From positions 1-33,753 of the forward strand of contig CAVURW010000266.1 of assembly GCA_963743595.1 (NCBI GenBank): DNA of 33,753 nt, in the 5' to 3' direction. A program made the translations under genes and the position numbers. Positions 15,352-23,800 of this stretch are shown here, piece by piece. How positions within the stretch are numbered: the first letter of the stretch is position 1; each line of letters opens with the position of its first letter. The notes under the pieces were generated by a model, which was not told where the DNA came from, did no database searches, and saw only the letters and a list, made by a program, of their open reading frames with translations. The DNA is from CAVURW01 sp963743595. Lineage in GTDB: Bacteria > Verrucomicrobiota > Verrucomicrobiia > Methylacidiphilales > UBA1321.

Positions 15352-15969
15352 CTATTGAGACTGAGCGAGTGAGCCGACGGCGTGGCGGGCGCGGGTCAGG
15401 AACCGGTCCTTGGGTTCATCTGGATTCAGGCGAAGCGGCGCGCCAAAATGGGTGGAACAGACCAAAGGAATCGGAAGAAATTCGCCCTTGGGCAACACGC
15501 GGTTGGCGTTATCGATGTAGACGGGGATGAGATCGACCGTGGGCACGGCTTTAGCGAGGTGGTAGAGGCCGCTTTTGAACGGGCGCATCTCCGGTTCGCT
15601 GGAGCGACCTCCCTCTGGGAAGATGATGAGAGATTCGCCCGATTTCAGTACGGGGATGAGCTGATCCATGGGATTATTCGATTTCGTAATATTCTTGCGC
15701 TCGATCAATACGGAGCGAAAAATCGCTGAAGCAAGTAAGAACCGCAGTTTCCCCGCTCGCCAATAATCGCTTGCTGCGACCGGCCGTGTCTTTTCCCGAG
15801 CTGACGTCGGCAAGACCGACCAAATCACCAGGAAATCGAGATTGCTGGTGTGATTGGCGAAGTAGATGCGCTGGGAGCAATCGGGAGCGCAGCCGATCCA
15901 TTGCGCGTGAACACCCGTGAAGAGCCGAACAGTCGAGGCAATAAGGCCGGCAATCGGTGCGGTTTTCAT
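15352..15969 (-). CDS. PlsC-like 1-acyl-glycerol-3-phosphate acyltransferase
   Basis: This 205-residue membrane-associated acyltransferase would make phosphatidate from lysophosphatidate. The catalytic Hx4D is NHTSNLDFL (residues about 36-44), the glycerol-phosphate binding motif is FPEGGRS, and a later LIPVYIDNANRVLPKGEF block fits motif IV. Its start overlaps the YnbA-like stop by four bases (ATGA), and the CdsA-like gene follows by nine bases, so the three enzymes form a consecutive pathway: acylate, activate with CTP, attach a head group. Acyl donor and chain choice cannot be read. Confidence 0.9.
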   Translation of the reverse strand: MKTAPIAGLIASTVRLFTGVHAQWIGCAPDCSQRIYFANHTSNLDFLVIWSVLPTSAREKTRPVAASDYWRAGKLRFLLASAIFRSVLIERKNITKSNNPMDQLIPVLKSGESLIIFPEGGRSSEPEMRPFKSGLYHLAKAVPTVDLIPVYIDNANRVLPKGEFLPIPLVCSTHFGAPLRLNPDEPKDRFLTRARHAVGSLAQSQ

Positions 15970-16625
15970 GCGGAATTGAGCTGTCGCGCCAGGTGGAGCG
16001 TGCGTCGTGCGCAGGTAATCAGAGTGCCGATGTTAATGAGGATGAGAATATAAAACAGCGCGCGAGGGGGAAAGCCCACCAGGCTCTCCGTAAACGCCAG
16101 AACGCAGGCTACCGTCAGCAGAAACATTCGATGCGGTTTCGCCTGCGGCCCACAGAAATCTTGCGGTGGACCGCGCCGGGCACCGATCGCGCGAATGTAC
16201 GCCGTGTTTACAGCAAGCACGGAGGCGCACCATCCAAGCCCCACACCCCACTCGCCATGTTGCGAAGCGTAGCCCGCGCCTGCCAGGAAAAGGCAATCGG
16301 CCGCGCGATCTGGTATTTCATTGAAGAGCTCGCCCGTTTTACTCATGCGTCCGCCTTCGACGGCGATGAGGCCATCCAGCATGTTCGCCAAAAGCCGAAG
16401 CTGAATGCAGAACGCGGCGACGAGATAATGCCACGCGGCGGAGTAACCGGCAGCTTCCAGGCCGAACAGAAGAGCACCGATCGAAGCAAAGAGGACGCTG
16501 GTTAGTGAGACGGAGTTTGGAGCGACGCCCAACTTTACCAGGAGCGTGGTCAGTGCCTGAGCCCACCACGTCGAGCGGGATTGGATGGGGCGGCGATCGA
16601 TGGCAGGAGCAGGAAGTTCGGGCAT
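15966..16625 (-). CDS. CDP-alcohol phosphatidyltransferase (YnbA-like)
   Basis: This is a 219-residue membrane enzyme that would swap CMP of a CDP-linked lipid for an alcohol. The active-site region reads NMLDGLIAVEGG, a short spacer, then GELFNEIPDRAAD. Compared with the usual Dx2DGx2ARx8Gx3Dx3D motif, the first Asp is Asn, Ala-Arg is Ala-Val, and the Asp four after the Gly is Asn, while a further Asp follows at the end. From memory, the LNE-type form with Asn at these two sites is a feature of the YnbA subgroup, so this looks like subfamily character rather than decay. It is first gene of the operon and overlaps plsC by four bases. The head-group alcohol is unknown. Confidence 0.82.
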   Translation of the reverse strand: MPELPAPAIDRRPIQSRSTWWAQALTTLLVKLGVAPNSVSLTSVLFASIGALLFGLEAAGYSAAWHYLVAAFCIQLRLLANMLDGLIAVEGGRMSKTGELFNEIPDRAADCLFLAGAGYASQHGEWGVGLGWCASVLAVNTAYIRAIGARRGPPQDFCGPQAKPHRMFLLTVACVLAFTESLVGFPPRALFYILILINIGTLITCARRTLHLARQLNSA

Positions 16626-16705
16626 ACTGAGCTAGGCTCAGGATGGGACGTTAGATGAGGTGAGGGAAGTCGTCGATCAGAAGTTGGTATGTGGCAGAGA
16701 TTAAC

Positions 16706-16721
16706 GTCTGTTATAACGGAC
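16706..16721. promoter_or_regulatory. Candidate operator palindrome
   Basis: GTCTGTTATAACGGAC is a 16-base palindrome with one mismatched pair around a perfect GTTATAAC core. It lies in the 133-base gap between the lipid operon (minus) and the hydroxyacid dehydrogenase gene (plus), a position from which a regulator could control either side. The binding protein is unknown. Confidence 0.45.
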
Positions 16722-16758
16722 ATGACGGTTTTCTCGTTTCGAGTATCTTTCCCTTAAC

Positions 16759-17601
16759 ATGCAAAATATTACAGTTCTTGGGTTGGGCATTATCGGCGCG
16801 ATTTGGGCGAAAAATTGGCAGGCGAGCGGCAAGACCGTTCTTGGATGGAATCGAACTCCGAAGCCGGAGTTGCCGTTTTACACGGATGATCTGAAAACGG
16901 CGGTCACTCAGGCGGAGTTGATCGTTATTGTGGTGGCCGATCCCAAGGCCGTGAGCGGTGTGCTGGACCAGATCGAAGGCTACCTGAAGCCGGGGCAGGT
17001 GGTGATGCAATCGTCGACGATTTCCCCAGAGTGGACGTTGAAATTCGCGGAGCGAGTTGCTGCTAAAGGTCCGCGCTTTCTGGAAGCGCCGTTTACCGGA
17101 AGCAGACCGGCGGCTGAAGCCCGGAAAACCGTTTATTATCTAGGAGGCGATAAGGCGTTGGTGGACGAAATCGAGCCGACTTTGGCGCTGGTCAGCGAGC
17201 ACCGGATTTACATCGGTGAACTCGGAAAAGCCTCGGCACTGAAGCTGGCGATGAACCTGAACCTGGCGGGTGTAGCGGCTGCGATTTGCGAAAGCTTTGC
17301 TCTGGCTCGTGAGCAGGGCGTGAACGACGAGGTTTTTTGGCAAGCCTTGCAGGTGAATATCGGTAGATCGGGCGTTTCTGATCTGAAAAAGAACAAACTG
17401 ATCTCGGGCGATTATGCGCCGCAGTTCAGCTTAAAGCACATGGACAAGGATTTGCGATTGGCTCTGGAGTCGGCTGGCGAGTTGAATCTAGCCCAAACAA
17501 AGCATCTTAAGTCGTTGTACGAGAATGGGATAGCTGAAGGTTGGGGCGAAGAGGATTTTATCGTTCTGAACCGATTTTTAGAAAAGTCGAAAAAAAGTTG
17601 A
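16759..17601 (+). CDS. NAD(P)-dependent beta-hydroxyacid dehydrogenase
   Basis: This 280-residue cytosolic oxidoreductase belongs to the 3-hydroxyisobutyrate / 6-phosphogluconate / tartronate-semialdehyde reductase family. The N-terminal Rossmann motif is ITVLGLGIIGAIWAKNW. The substrate-site segment is FLEAPFTGSRPAAEA, and the catalytic Lys is in GKASALKLAMNLNLAG. The C-terminal helical domain ends with SLKHMDKDLRLALE, the usual cofactor-interacting KD element. The exact substrate is not readable; succinic semialdehyde or glyoxylate reductase activity is common in this branch. It is a single gene, divergent from the lipid operon, followed by two hairpins. Confidence 0.88.
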   Translation: MQNITVLGLGIIGAIWAKNWQASGKTVLGWNRTPKPELPFYTDDLKTAVTQAELIVIVVADPKAVSGVLDQIEGYLKPGQVVMQSSTISPEWTLKFAERVAAKGPRFLEAPFTGSRPAAEARKTVYYLGGDKALVDEIEPTLALVSEHRIYIGELGKASALKLAMNLNLAGVAAAICESFALAREQGVNDEVFWQALQVNIGRSGVSDLKKNKLISGDYAPQFSLKHMDKDLRLALESAGELNLAQTKHLKSLYENGIAEGWGEEDFIVLNRFLEKSKKS

Positions 17602-17615
17602 ACTATTTTTGAACG

Positions 17616-17642
17616 TAGGGTAATGGCGCGTGTCTTACCCTA
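17616..17642 (+). terminator. Inverted repeat downstream of the dehydrogenase gene
   Basis: TAGGGTAA and TTACCCTA form a perfect 8-bp stem with an 11-base loop, starting 14 bases after the dehydrogenase stop. No T-run follows, so it may be a weak terminator or a binding site. Confidence 0.4.
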
Positions 17643-17675
17643 TGTTAGGTAAGTTTCATTCATTCTTCTCCCTGC

Positions 17676-17707
17676 GTTAGGCGGTCACTTGGTGGTGATC
17701 GCCTAAC
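17676..17707 (+). terminator. Strong stem-loop, likely terminator
   Basis: GTTAGGCGGTCAC and GTGATCGCCTAAC form a 13-bp stem with one G-T pair and a six-base loop. The tail is TGCTTTCT, only weakly T-rich. It lies between the dehydrogenase and NamZ-like genes and is the strongest hairpin in that gap. Confidence 0.6.
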
Positions 17708-17777
17708 TGCTTTCTGGGGTTGGAGGTTGCACGAGCGACACGTGCAGTTCAGAGAGAGAAGTGGTATAGCTGTGAAG

Positions 17778-19013
17778 ATGAAGCGAGTTCTTTCGACGGT
17801 TCTGGGCGCGATTTTTACGGTGCAGTTGGGAATGGCAGGGGTGCTGCCTGGAATCGATGTACTGGAGTTACAAAATTTCACTCAGCTCCAGGGTAAACGG
17901 GTTGGGCTGATTACAAATGCGACCGGGGTCGATTCGCACGGGAACTCGACCGTGGATGTGTTGATGCACGCGCCGGGAGTGAAACTGGTGGCTTTATTTG
18001 GCCCGGAGCACGGAGTTTACGGTTCTGATTACGCAGGTGCTTCGGTCTCTTCCACCCGCGACCCACACACAGGGCTTCCGGTGTTTTCTCTCTATGGAGC
18101 AACGAAAAAACCGACTCCCGAGATGCTTAAGGGCGTGGATGTACTCGTTTACGATATCCAGGATATCGGGTGCCGCAGTTACACCTTTATCAGCACGCTG
18201 GGTCTCGCGATGGAAGGCGCGGCCGAGGCGCATATTCCGTTTTGTGTGCTGGATCGACCCGATCCTCTAGGGGGTGATCGCGTGGAAGGCATGATGGTGA
18301 GCGGCCAAACGAGCTTCGTTGCGCCCTACAATATTCCGTACGTCTATGGGTTAACGCCGGGCGAATTGGCGCAGTTGATCGTAAAGAAACACTGGAGCGC
18401 GCAGTCCCCAAGTTTGACAGTCGTGCCGATGCAGGGCTGGAGGCGGACTATGATGTGGGATGAAACAGGGCTGATTTGGGTGCCGAGCTCGCCCCATGTA
18501 CCGACCGCCGAGAGCGCGTTCGATTATGTGGTGACGGGCATGCTGGGCGAGGCGGGCGGTGTGAACCACGGAATCGGCTACACGGTGCCGTTCGGGCTGG
18601 TGGGGCACCCGTCGCTTGATTCATTCGAGTTTACCGCGACGCTTAAAGCGATGCCGCATCCCGGTGCGCTGTTTATTCCCGCAACATGGAAGCCGTTTTA
18701 CCAGGCGTTTAAAGGGCAGGTGGTTCACGGTTCGCAGATCTTTCTGATCGATAAACACCAGGCAAATTTGTGTGGGTTAGCCGTGAATATCCTCTATGCG
18801 CTGGTCCACCAACCCAGTGTGCATTTGTTTGTGTCTGATCCGACCTGGGACAGTGGCCCCGCCCAGTTCGATGAAGAGGCGGGTGGTTCCGGTCTTCGGA
18901 AAGACCTGCTTGCCGGAAAAACGTCGGAGCAAATCGAGGCCAGTTGGCAGGCCGGGCTCAATGTGTTTAAAGAGGAGCGGAAGTCTTGTTTGATTGCGGG
19001 CTATGGGGAGTGA
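17778..19013 (+). CDS. DUF1343 / NamZ-like exo-beta-N-acetylmuramidase
   Basis: This is an exported protein of about 411 residues. A Sec signal occupies residues 1-20 (MKRVLSTVLGAIFTVQLGMA), which is why ATG 17778 is chosen over the earlier in-frame start at 17727. The DUF1343 hallmarks are present: GKRVGLITNATGVD, LFGPEHGVYG, TGLPVFSLYG, VDVLVYDIQDIGCRSYTFIST, LDRPDPLGGDRVEG and YGLTPGELA. Characterised NamZ members release N-acetylmuramic acid from the non-reducing end of peptidoglycan fragments, so wall recycling or degradation of foreign wall is likely. No MurNAc transporter or MurQ is adjacent. The DUF2199 gene starts four bases after its stop. Confidence 0.9.
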   Translation: MKRVLSTVLGAIFTVQLGMAGVLPGIDVLELQNFTQLQGKRVGLITNATGVDSHGNSTVDVLMHAPGVKLVALFGPEHGVYGSDYAGASVSSTRDPHTGLPVFSLYGATKKPTPEMLKGVDVLVYDIQDIGCRSYTFISTLGLAMEGAAEAHIPFCVLDRPDPLGGDRVEGMMVSGQTSFVAPYNIPYVYGLTPGELAQLIVKKHWSAQSPSLTVVPMQGWRRTMMWDETGLIWVPSSPHVPTAESAFDYVVTGMLGEAGGVNHGIGYTVPFGLVGHPSLDSFEFTATLKAMPHPGALFIPATWKPFYQAFKGQVVHGSQIFLIDKHQANLCGLAVNILYALVHQPSVHLFVSDPTWDSGPAQFDEEAGGSGLRKDLLAGKTSEQIEASWQAGLNVFKEERKSCLIAGYGE

Positions 19014-19016
19014 GAA

Positions 19017-19520
19017 ATGTTTTGGAAATGGAAATGTTCTATTTGTGGGCAAAAACACGACGAAGTGCCGCTCTGCTTTGGGTGCAAAGCACCTTGGCGC
19101 TATCTCGTAAAAGAATCTGACTTTGCTGAAAGGGTTTATCTCGACCAGGATATTTGCGTTGTAGACGCAAAGCTCTTTTTTATTAGAGGACACATACAGA
19201 TTCCAATTATTGGAACGAATGAGATTTTTGCATTCTCCGTCTGGTGTTCTCTTAGCGAAAAGAGTTATCAAAAGACGATTGAGAGATGGTTCGAGCCAAC
19301 CCGAGAGCTCGACGATGCCTATTTTGGTTGGCTATCGAGCCATATTCCGATTTATCCAGAAACAATCCACTTGGAGACTTCCGTCCAGAGTCGTGCAGTC
19401 GGCCTCGTTCCATTGATTACGTTAGAACATACCGATCATCCCCTGGCGATTGAGCAACACCACGGAATTACGGAGGCGCGTTGGCACGAACTGGCGCTAA
19501 GTCTTCTATCGATGCAGTGA
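19017..19520 (+). CDS. DUF2199 family protein
   Basis: This is a small cytosolic protein of 167 residues with no known reaction. It opens with a possible zinc ribbon, CSICGQKH followed by LCFGC, then the family's acidic LDQDICVVDAKLFFIRGHIQIPI block and FAFSVWCSLSEKSY. The last third carries the usual ETIHLETSVQSRAVGLVPLI and EHTDHPLAIEQHHGIT pieces. It starts four bases after the NamZ-like stop, which suggests cotranscription but not a shared pathway. Function unknown. Confidence 0.8.
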   Translation: MFWKWKCSICGQKHDEVPLCFGCKAPWRYLVKESDFAERVYLDQDICVVDAKLFFIRGHIQIPIIGTNEIFAFSVWCSLSEKSYQKTIERWFEPTRELDDAYFGWLSSHIPIYPETIHLETSVQSRAVGLVPLITLEHTDHPLAIEQHHGITEARWHELALSLLSMQ

Positions 19521-19783
19521 AGGAATTGCTCCCGGCCTATGGGGAGTAGTTTTGCCAGTTCTTCCGTAACTGCACATTCGAAAAGCCGTTTTCCGATTCC
19601 ACGAGCTCCGCGATTTGCTGCGCGAACATCGAGTACCGATGAAGGTTGACGGGTCTCCAACCAAAGCAAAAGTGGTAGAAAAAGAGCAACAGGCAACCCT
19701 ACGACAATAGCCGGTATCAGTAAGAGCAAAACGACGTCTCGGCCGGGTTTGTTTCCAGGAACAAAGCTAATAGCTTCGGGCAT
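19436..19783 (-). CDS. Small hypothetical protein with one membrane segment
   Basis: This is an open frame of about 115 codons in the 381-base stretch between the DUF2199 and flavoprotein genes. It has one strong hydrophobic helix (residues about 18-41, LLLLIPAIVVGLPVALFLPL) followed by a basic, then mixed, tail. It overlaps the end of the DUF2199 gene by 85 bases on the opposite strand. GTG 19798 is an alternative start. No family is recognised and no strong ribosome site is seen, so it may be a remnant or chance. Nothing else is evident in this stretch. Confidence 0.35.
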   Translation of the reverse strand: MPEAISFVPGNKPGRDVVLLLLIPAIVVGLPVALFLPLLLWLETRQPSSVLDVRAANRGARGIGKRLFECAVTEELAKLLPIGREQFLHCIDRRLSASSCQRASVIPWCCSIARG

Positions 19784-19901
19784 AAGCGTCGCGCCCACTC
19801 AACGCCTTAACTTGCCGCCCGTAAATGCTAAAAGCGCTCATTCTCTTTAGTGGGTTAAGATTGAACATTGCCCTTCTCTACAGATTACGTAGATTTTAGA
19901 T

Positions 19902-20879
19902 GTGAAAAAGAATGGGCCAGTGGCGATCATCGGGGCGGGACTCTCGGGTCTCAGTTGTGCAAAGGAACTGAATGCGCTCGGTGTGGAGATTCAGATTTTC
20001 GAGAAATCGGGTCGTCCGGGCGGTCGTTGCGCCACGTTGCTCTGGCAGGGGCACTTGGTCGATACCGGGGTACAGTATTTCACCACGTCCATGCCGGAGT
20101 TTAAAAAAGAGCTTCTCTCCCAGCTCTTCCACTTTCGCCCGATTGTCGCCCCGATTGTAGATCGCAACGGAAATCCGATCCCCAACAACGGCAGCCCCCG
20201 TTATTACACGCTGCAGGGCAACAACTTCCTGGGGCACGTACTCGCAACGAGTCTTCCCATGGAATCGAATGTTACCGTGGAATCGGTGGAGCCGACCTAT
20301 GACGGCGAGTACATGGTGCAGGGCAAGAAATTTGCCGCTGTCGTGAGTTGCGCACCCTTTCCGCAAACGGCGAAGATCTTTGGGCTCAACGATGCCGCCA
20401 CCACTGCCGGTTCCCGATATCTCCCCTGCCTTACTGCACTGATTGAGTACTCCGGATTGCGGATCGGGAATTCACTCAAGTACTACGCCAGCATGGACAT
20501 TCTGGGCAAATCGATCGTGCGCTGGACGGCGTGCGAGAATCATAAAGCGGGCCGCATCGTTGGCGAAAAAACCGTGATGGTGGTTCATGCCTCGCCCGAG
20601 TTTAGCCAGGAACATATCGATTCGCCGCCAGAGGTCTACCTTCCGCTCCTGTTCCAGGAGAATGAGGCAATTTGGGCGCTCCAGGGCTGCCGCAAAACCG
20701 CGCTCACGGGCCACCTGTGGCGTTATGCGCGCTCGATTGATCCGACCAATCGCCAGTTCAATTTACCCAACGGGCTCTTCATTTGTGGCGACAGTCGCTG
20801 CCCGTCGGACGTGGAGAAAGTGTGGGCCGATGGACGCCGCGCAGCAGCGGACGTCATGTCCTACCTCTGCGCCGCCTGA
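19902..20879 (+). CDS. FAD-dependent amine-oxidase/renalase-like oxidoreductase
   Basis: This is a 325-residue flavoprotein of the NAD(P)-binding amine oxidase group. The FAD-binding motif is VAIIGAGLSGLSCAKEL followed by IQIFEKSGRPGGR. The segment LVDTGVQYFTTSMPEF is typical of renalase-like proteins, and the C-terminal GLFICGDSRCPSDVEKVWADGRRAA closes the FAD site. The start is GTG at 19902, which places the Rossmann motif near the N-terminus. No signal peptide. The GH2-like gene begins 15 bases after its stop, so the two are probably cotranscribed, although no biochemical link is obvious. Substrate unknown. Confidence 0.87.
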   Translation: MKKNGPVAIIGAGLSGLSCAKELNALGVEIQIFEKSGRPGGRCATLLWQGHLVDTGVQYFTTSMPEFKKELLSQLFHFRPIVAPIVDRNGNPIPNNGSPRYYTLQGNNFLGHVLATSLPMESNVTVESVEPTYDGEYMVQGKKFAAVVSCAPFPQTAKIFGLNDAATTAGSRYLPCLTALIEYSGLRIGNSLKYYASMDILGKSIVRWTACENHKAGRIVGEKTVMVVHASPEFSQEHIDSPPEVYLPLLFQENEAIWALQGCRKTALTGHLWRYARSIDPTNRQFNLPNGLFICGDSRCPSDVEKVWADGRRAAADVMSYLCAA

Positions 20880-20894
20880 TTTTGGTCTCAGCCG

Positions 20895-23800
20895 ATGAAC
20901 GCTTGCCCCATCACATCGGCCCGTTTTTTCTTGTTAACACTAGCTGTTGTGGTGTTGGCTCCGCCTTCTACAGACGCCAAGCCGGGAGAGCCCATCAACC
21001 GGATTCCCGATAGCTACACCATTCGAATTCCCGACACGAACTGGAACCTCTGGCTCGATTCAAAAGCCGAGTGGAAGAACGATCCCCTTTTCCTGCCTGC
21101 CGACGTGGATCTCACGAAGCTCCCCGTCCATCCTCCCACCGGCGGTTGGTCGGTGCTCGATCAACCTGTTCCCTCGGACGATGACTCATTGGGAGATCGA
21201 TTCGAGCTGGAGCTACCCGCTACTGTGGAGCAGGTGGCCTGGGGGCACCAAGGTCTGCGCCCCTACACAAAAGACGAGTACTACTTCGCCCAAACCGATA
21301 ATGAGGTGAAAAACGGGGTCTACACTGGCGTCTCCTGGTGGTGGCACGATGTCTCCATTCCGCGCTCGTGGGCGAACAGAGCGATTGTCCAACTCCACAT
21401 CCGTGCGGCGCGTCAGCGTGTGGAGGTCTATGTGAACGAGCAACTGTGCGGCTACAGCATCGTCGCCGAAACACCGGTGATCGCCGACATCACCAAAGCC
21501 ATTCGCCCCGGCAAAATTAATCGAATTGCCCTGCGCATCACCAACCCCGGCGGGCGACTCGATTGGAATGACGGCTACACGGTTACCTGGGGGAATTACA
21601 AATTTCAAGAGAGTCACGGCTTCGGCGGGCTCGATCGAGATCTTTATCTGGAGGCGCATAATCCCGTTTACATCAGTGATTCGTGGGTGTTGAACACAGC
21701 CGATCCACATCAAGTGGAGGCGTACGCCACGCTCTTTAATGGATCCTCAGAACCTTCTGCTGTCACGGCTGCTTTCTCAATCGTCGATCCCGTTTCCCGA
21801 GCAGTGATTTTTACTCCAGTGACCATCCCTTCGGAGACCCTGCAGCCCGGCCAATCAACCACCGTCTCCGCACTCATTTCGGTGCCGCGTGGACGCTTGT
21901 GGACGCTGGAACACCCCCGCCTCTACAACCTTCGCACGGAGCTGCCTGCGTTCGGTGAATCCGTGGAAAAATCGTTTGGCTTCAGATCGTTTGAAGCCAG
22001 GGGAATCGGACATCGCGCCGGGCTCTATCTCAATGGCCAACGCATTCGCCTCTATACGGCTATCAGCTGGGGATTCTGGGGCATTAACGGTCTCTGGCCC
22101 ACGCCGCGGCTCGCACAAAAAGAGGTGATTTCAGCAAAGCAACTCGGTCTGAATTGTTTGAACTTTCATCGGAACATCGGGCGGGAAGAAGTGCTGCAGG
22201 CGCAGGATAAACTCGGCCTGCTGCGGTACATGGAGCCGGGCGGGGGCGTGGAATCGTTCACCGATAATAGCGTCAATCAAACGCAATCACCCAAGGGTCG
22301 AATCGACACTTCGGGTAACGATGGCCCTGCGCTCTCGTTTTCTGAAAAGTACGAAGTCCAAAAAATTCTAGCGATGGTGAAGACCTTCCGGTCGCACCCG
22401 TCCTTAGTCATTTACAATCTTCATAACGAAGTGGAGCCCGACTTCGATAACCCGCTTTTCTTTTCGGTTCTTCGGCAGATGCACCAGCTCGATCCCAGCC
22501 GCATTATCGTCGCCAAGTCCGGTGATAAGCCAATTTGCCAGGCGTGGTTTAACCCGACTTCGGATCCCAAAACCGGCTTTAATCCCCAACCGATTGATCC
22601 CATTCTATACGATGACGGCACGGGATACTCCGGTTGGCGCGATGAGCACTCGGTGGGCGGTCCGGGCGTCTGGACCGATGATCTCTATCAAGATCCTGAC
22701 CATTTCACTCACAACATTTCTGACCCGCGAGAGATTGTCGATTGGGGCGAGATGCTGGGATCGTCTTCTCCCGATAATCACCAGCTACTGTTGCAGCAGA
22801 TTCGCTCCGCAACGGCTAACGGGACGAGCTACGACCAGCTCGATCACGAGCAGCTTCAGACGGCGTATCACTCGTTTTTGGATCGATGGAAATTCCGCGA
22901 GGCCTTTCCCACCGACTCCGCGTTTTACCGCAATGCTGGCGAGAAATCGTATCAATTTTGGGCGCGTGTACTTGAGACAGCACGCTTGTGTGAGGACAAC
23001 GACATCCTTTCGATTAGCGGCTGGGAATCGACAGCCATCGAGAATCATTCCGGGCTTGTCGACAACATGCGTAACGCCAAATGCGACCCTGAATTGATTC
23101 GAAAGAAACTCGCGCCACTGCTTCCGGTGCTGAAGCCGCGCGGGACGATCTTCCGCGTTCATGATCCCGTGACACTCGATCTGTATCTGGTGAATGAGAC
23201 GGGGCACGCCGTCGCAGGCAAGCTTGAGGCATCCATCACCGATCCCTCGGGTGAATCGATCCCACTGGCCGATATTCCTGCGCCCGATTTTGTGCCAAAC
23301 CAATTCGTCTATCACGTCCCGGAGCCGCTCGAGTTTGCCGATCTCACGCTGCCTGGTAACTACCAGCTGAATGTGAAGTTGGTCGATTCAGAAGGGGCCA
23401 CGCTTGCCAGTAATTCCGGTTTTCTTTCGGCTTATGAAACGCCGTCTTTACCTGCTTTGAAAATCGGTTATCTCGGTGCAAATCCAGACGTGCGGGCGCA
23501 GCTTGCGAAATTCCCGAAACTCACGGTAGAGGATTGGTCGCCGCAAGGTCACTACGATCTCATTCTGAATCCGCGCGATCCCTGCGGACGCGTCCTCCAC
23601 ACGGATATCGGCGTGAAGGTGACCGGGACGACGGATGAACCGCTTTTTCGCTCCTGCATTTGCGGGCGACCCGAGACACTAGTGTTTAAATTGCAAAACT
23701 TACCGAATGGTCCGGCCACGGTGACGCTTTACTTTTGCGAGTCACTCTTTGATCAACCGGATAAACGTGTTTTTGACGTCTCGATTAACGATCAAGTTGT

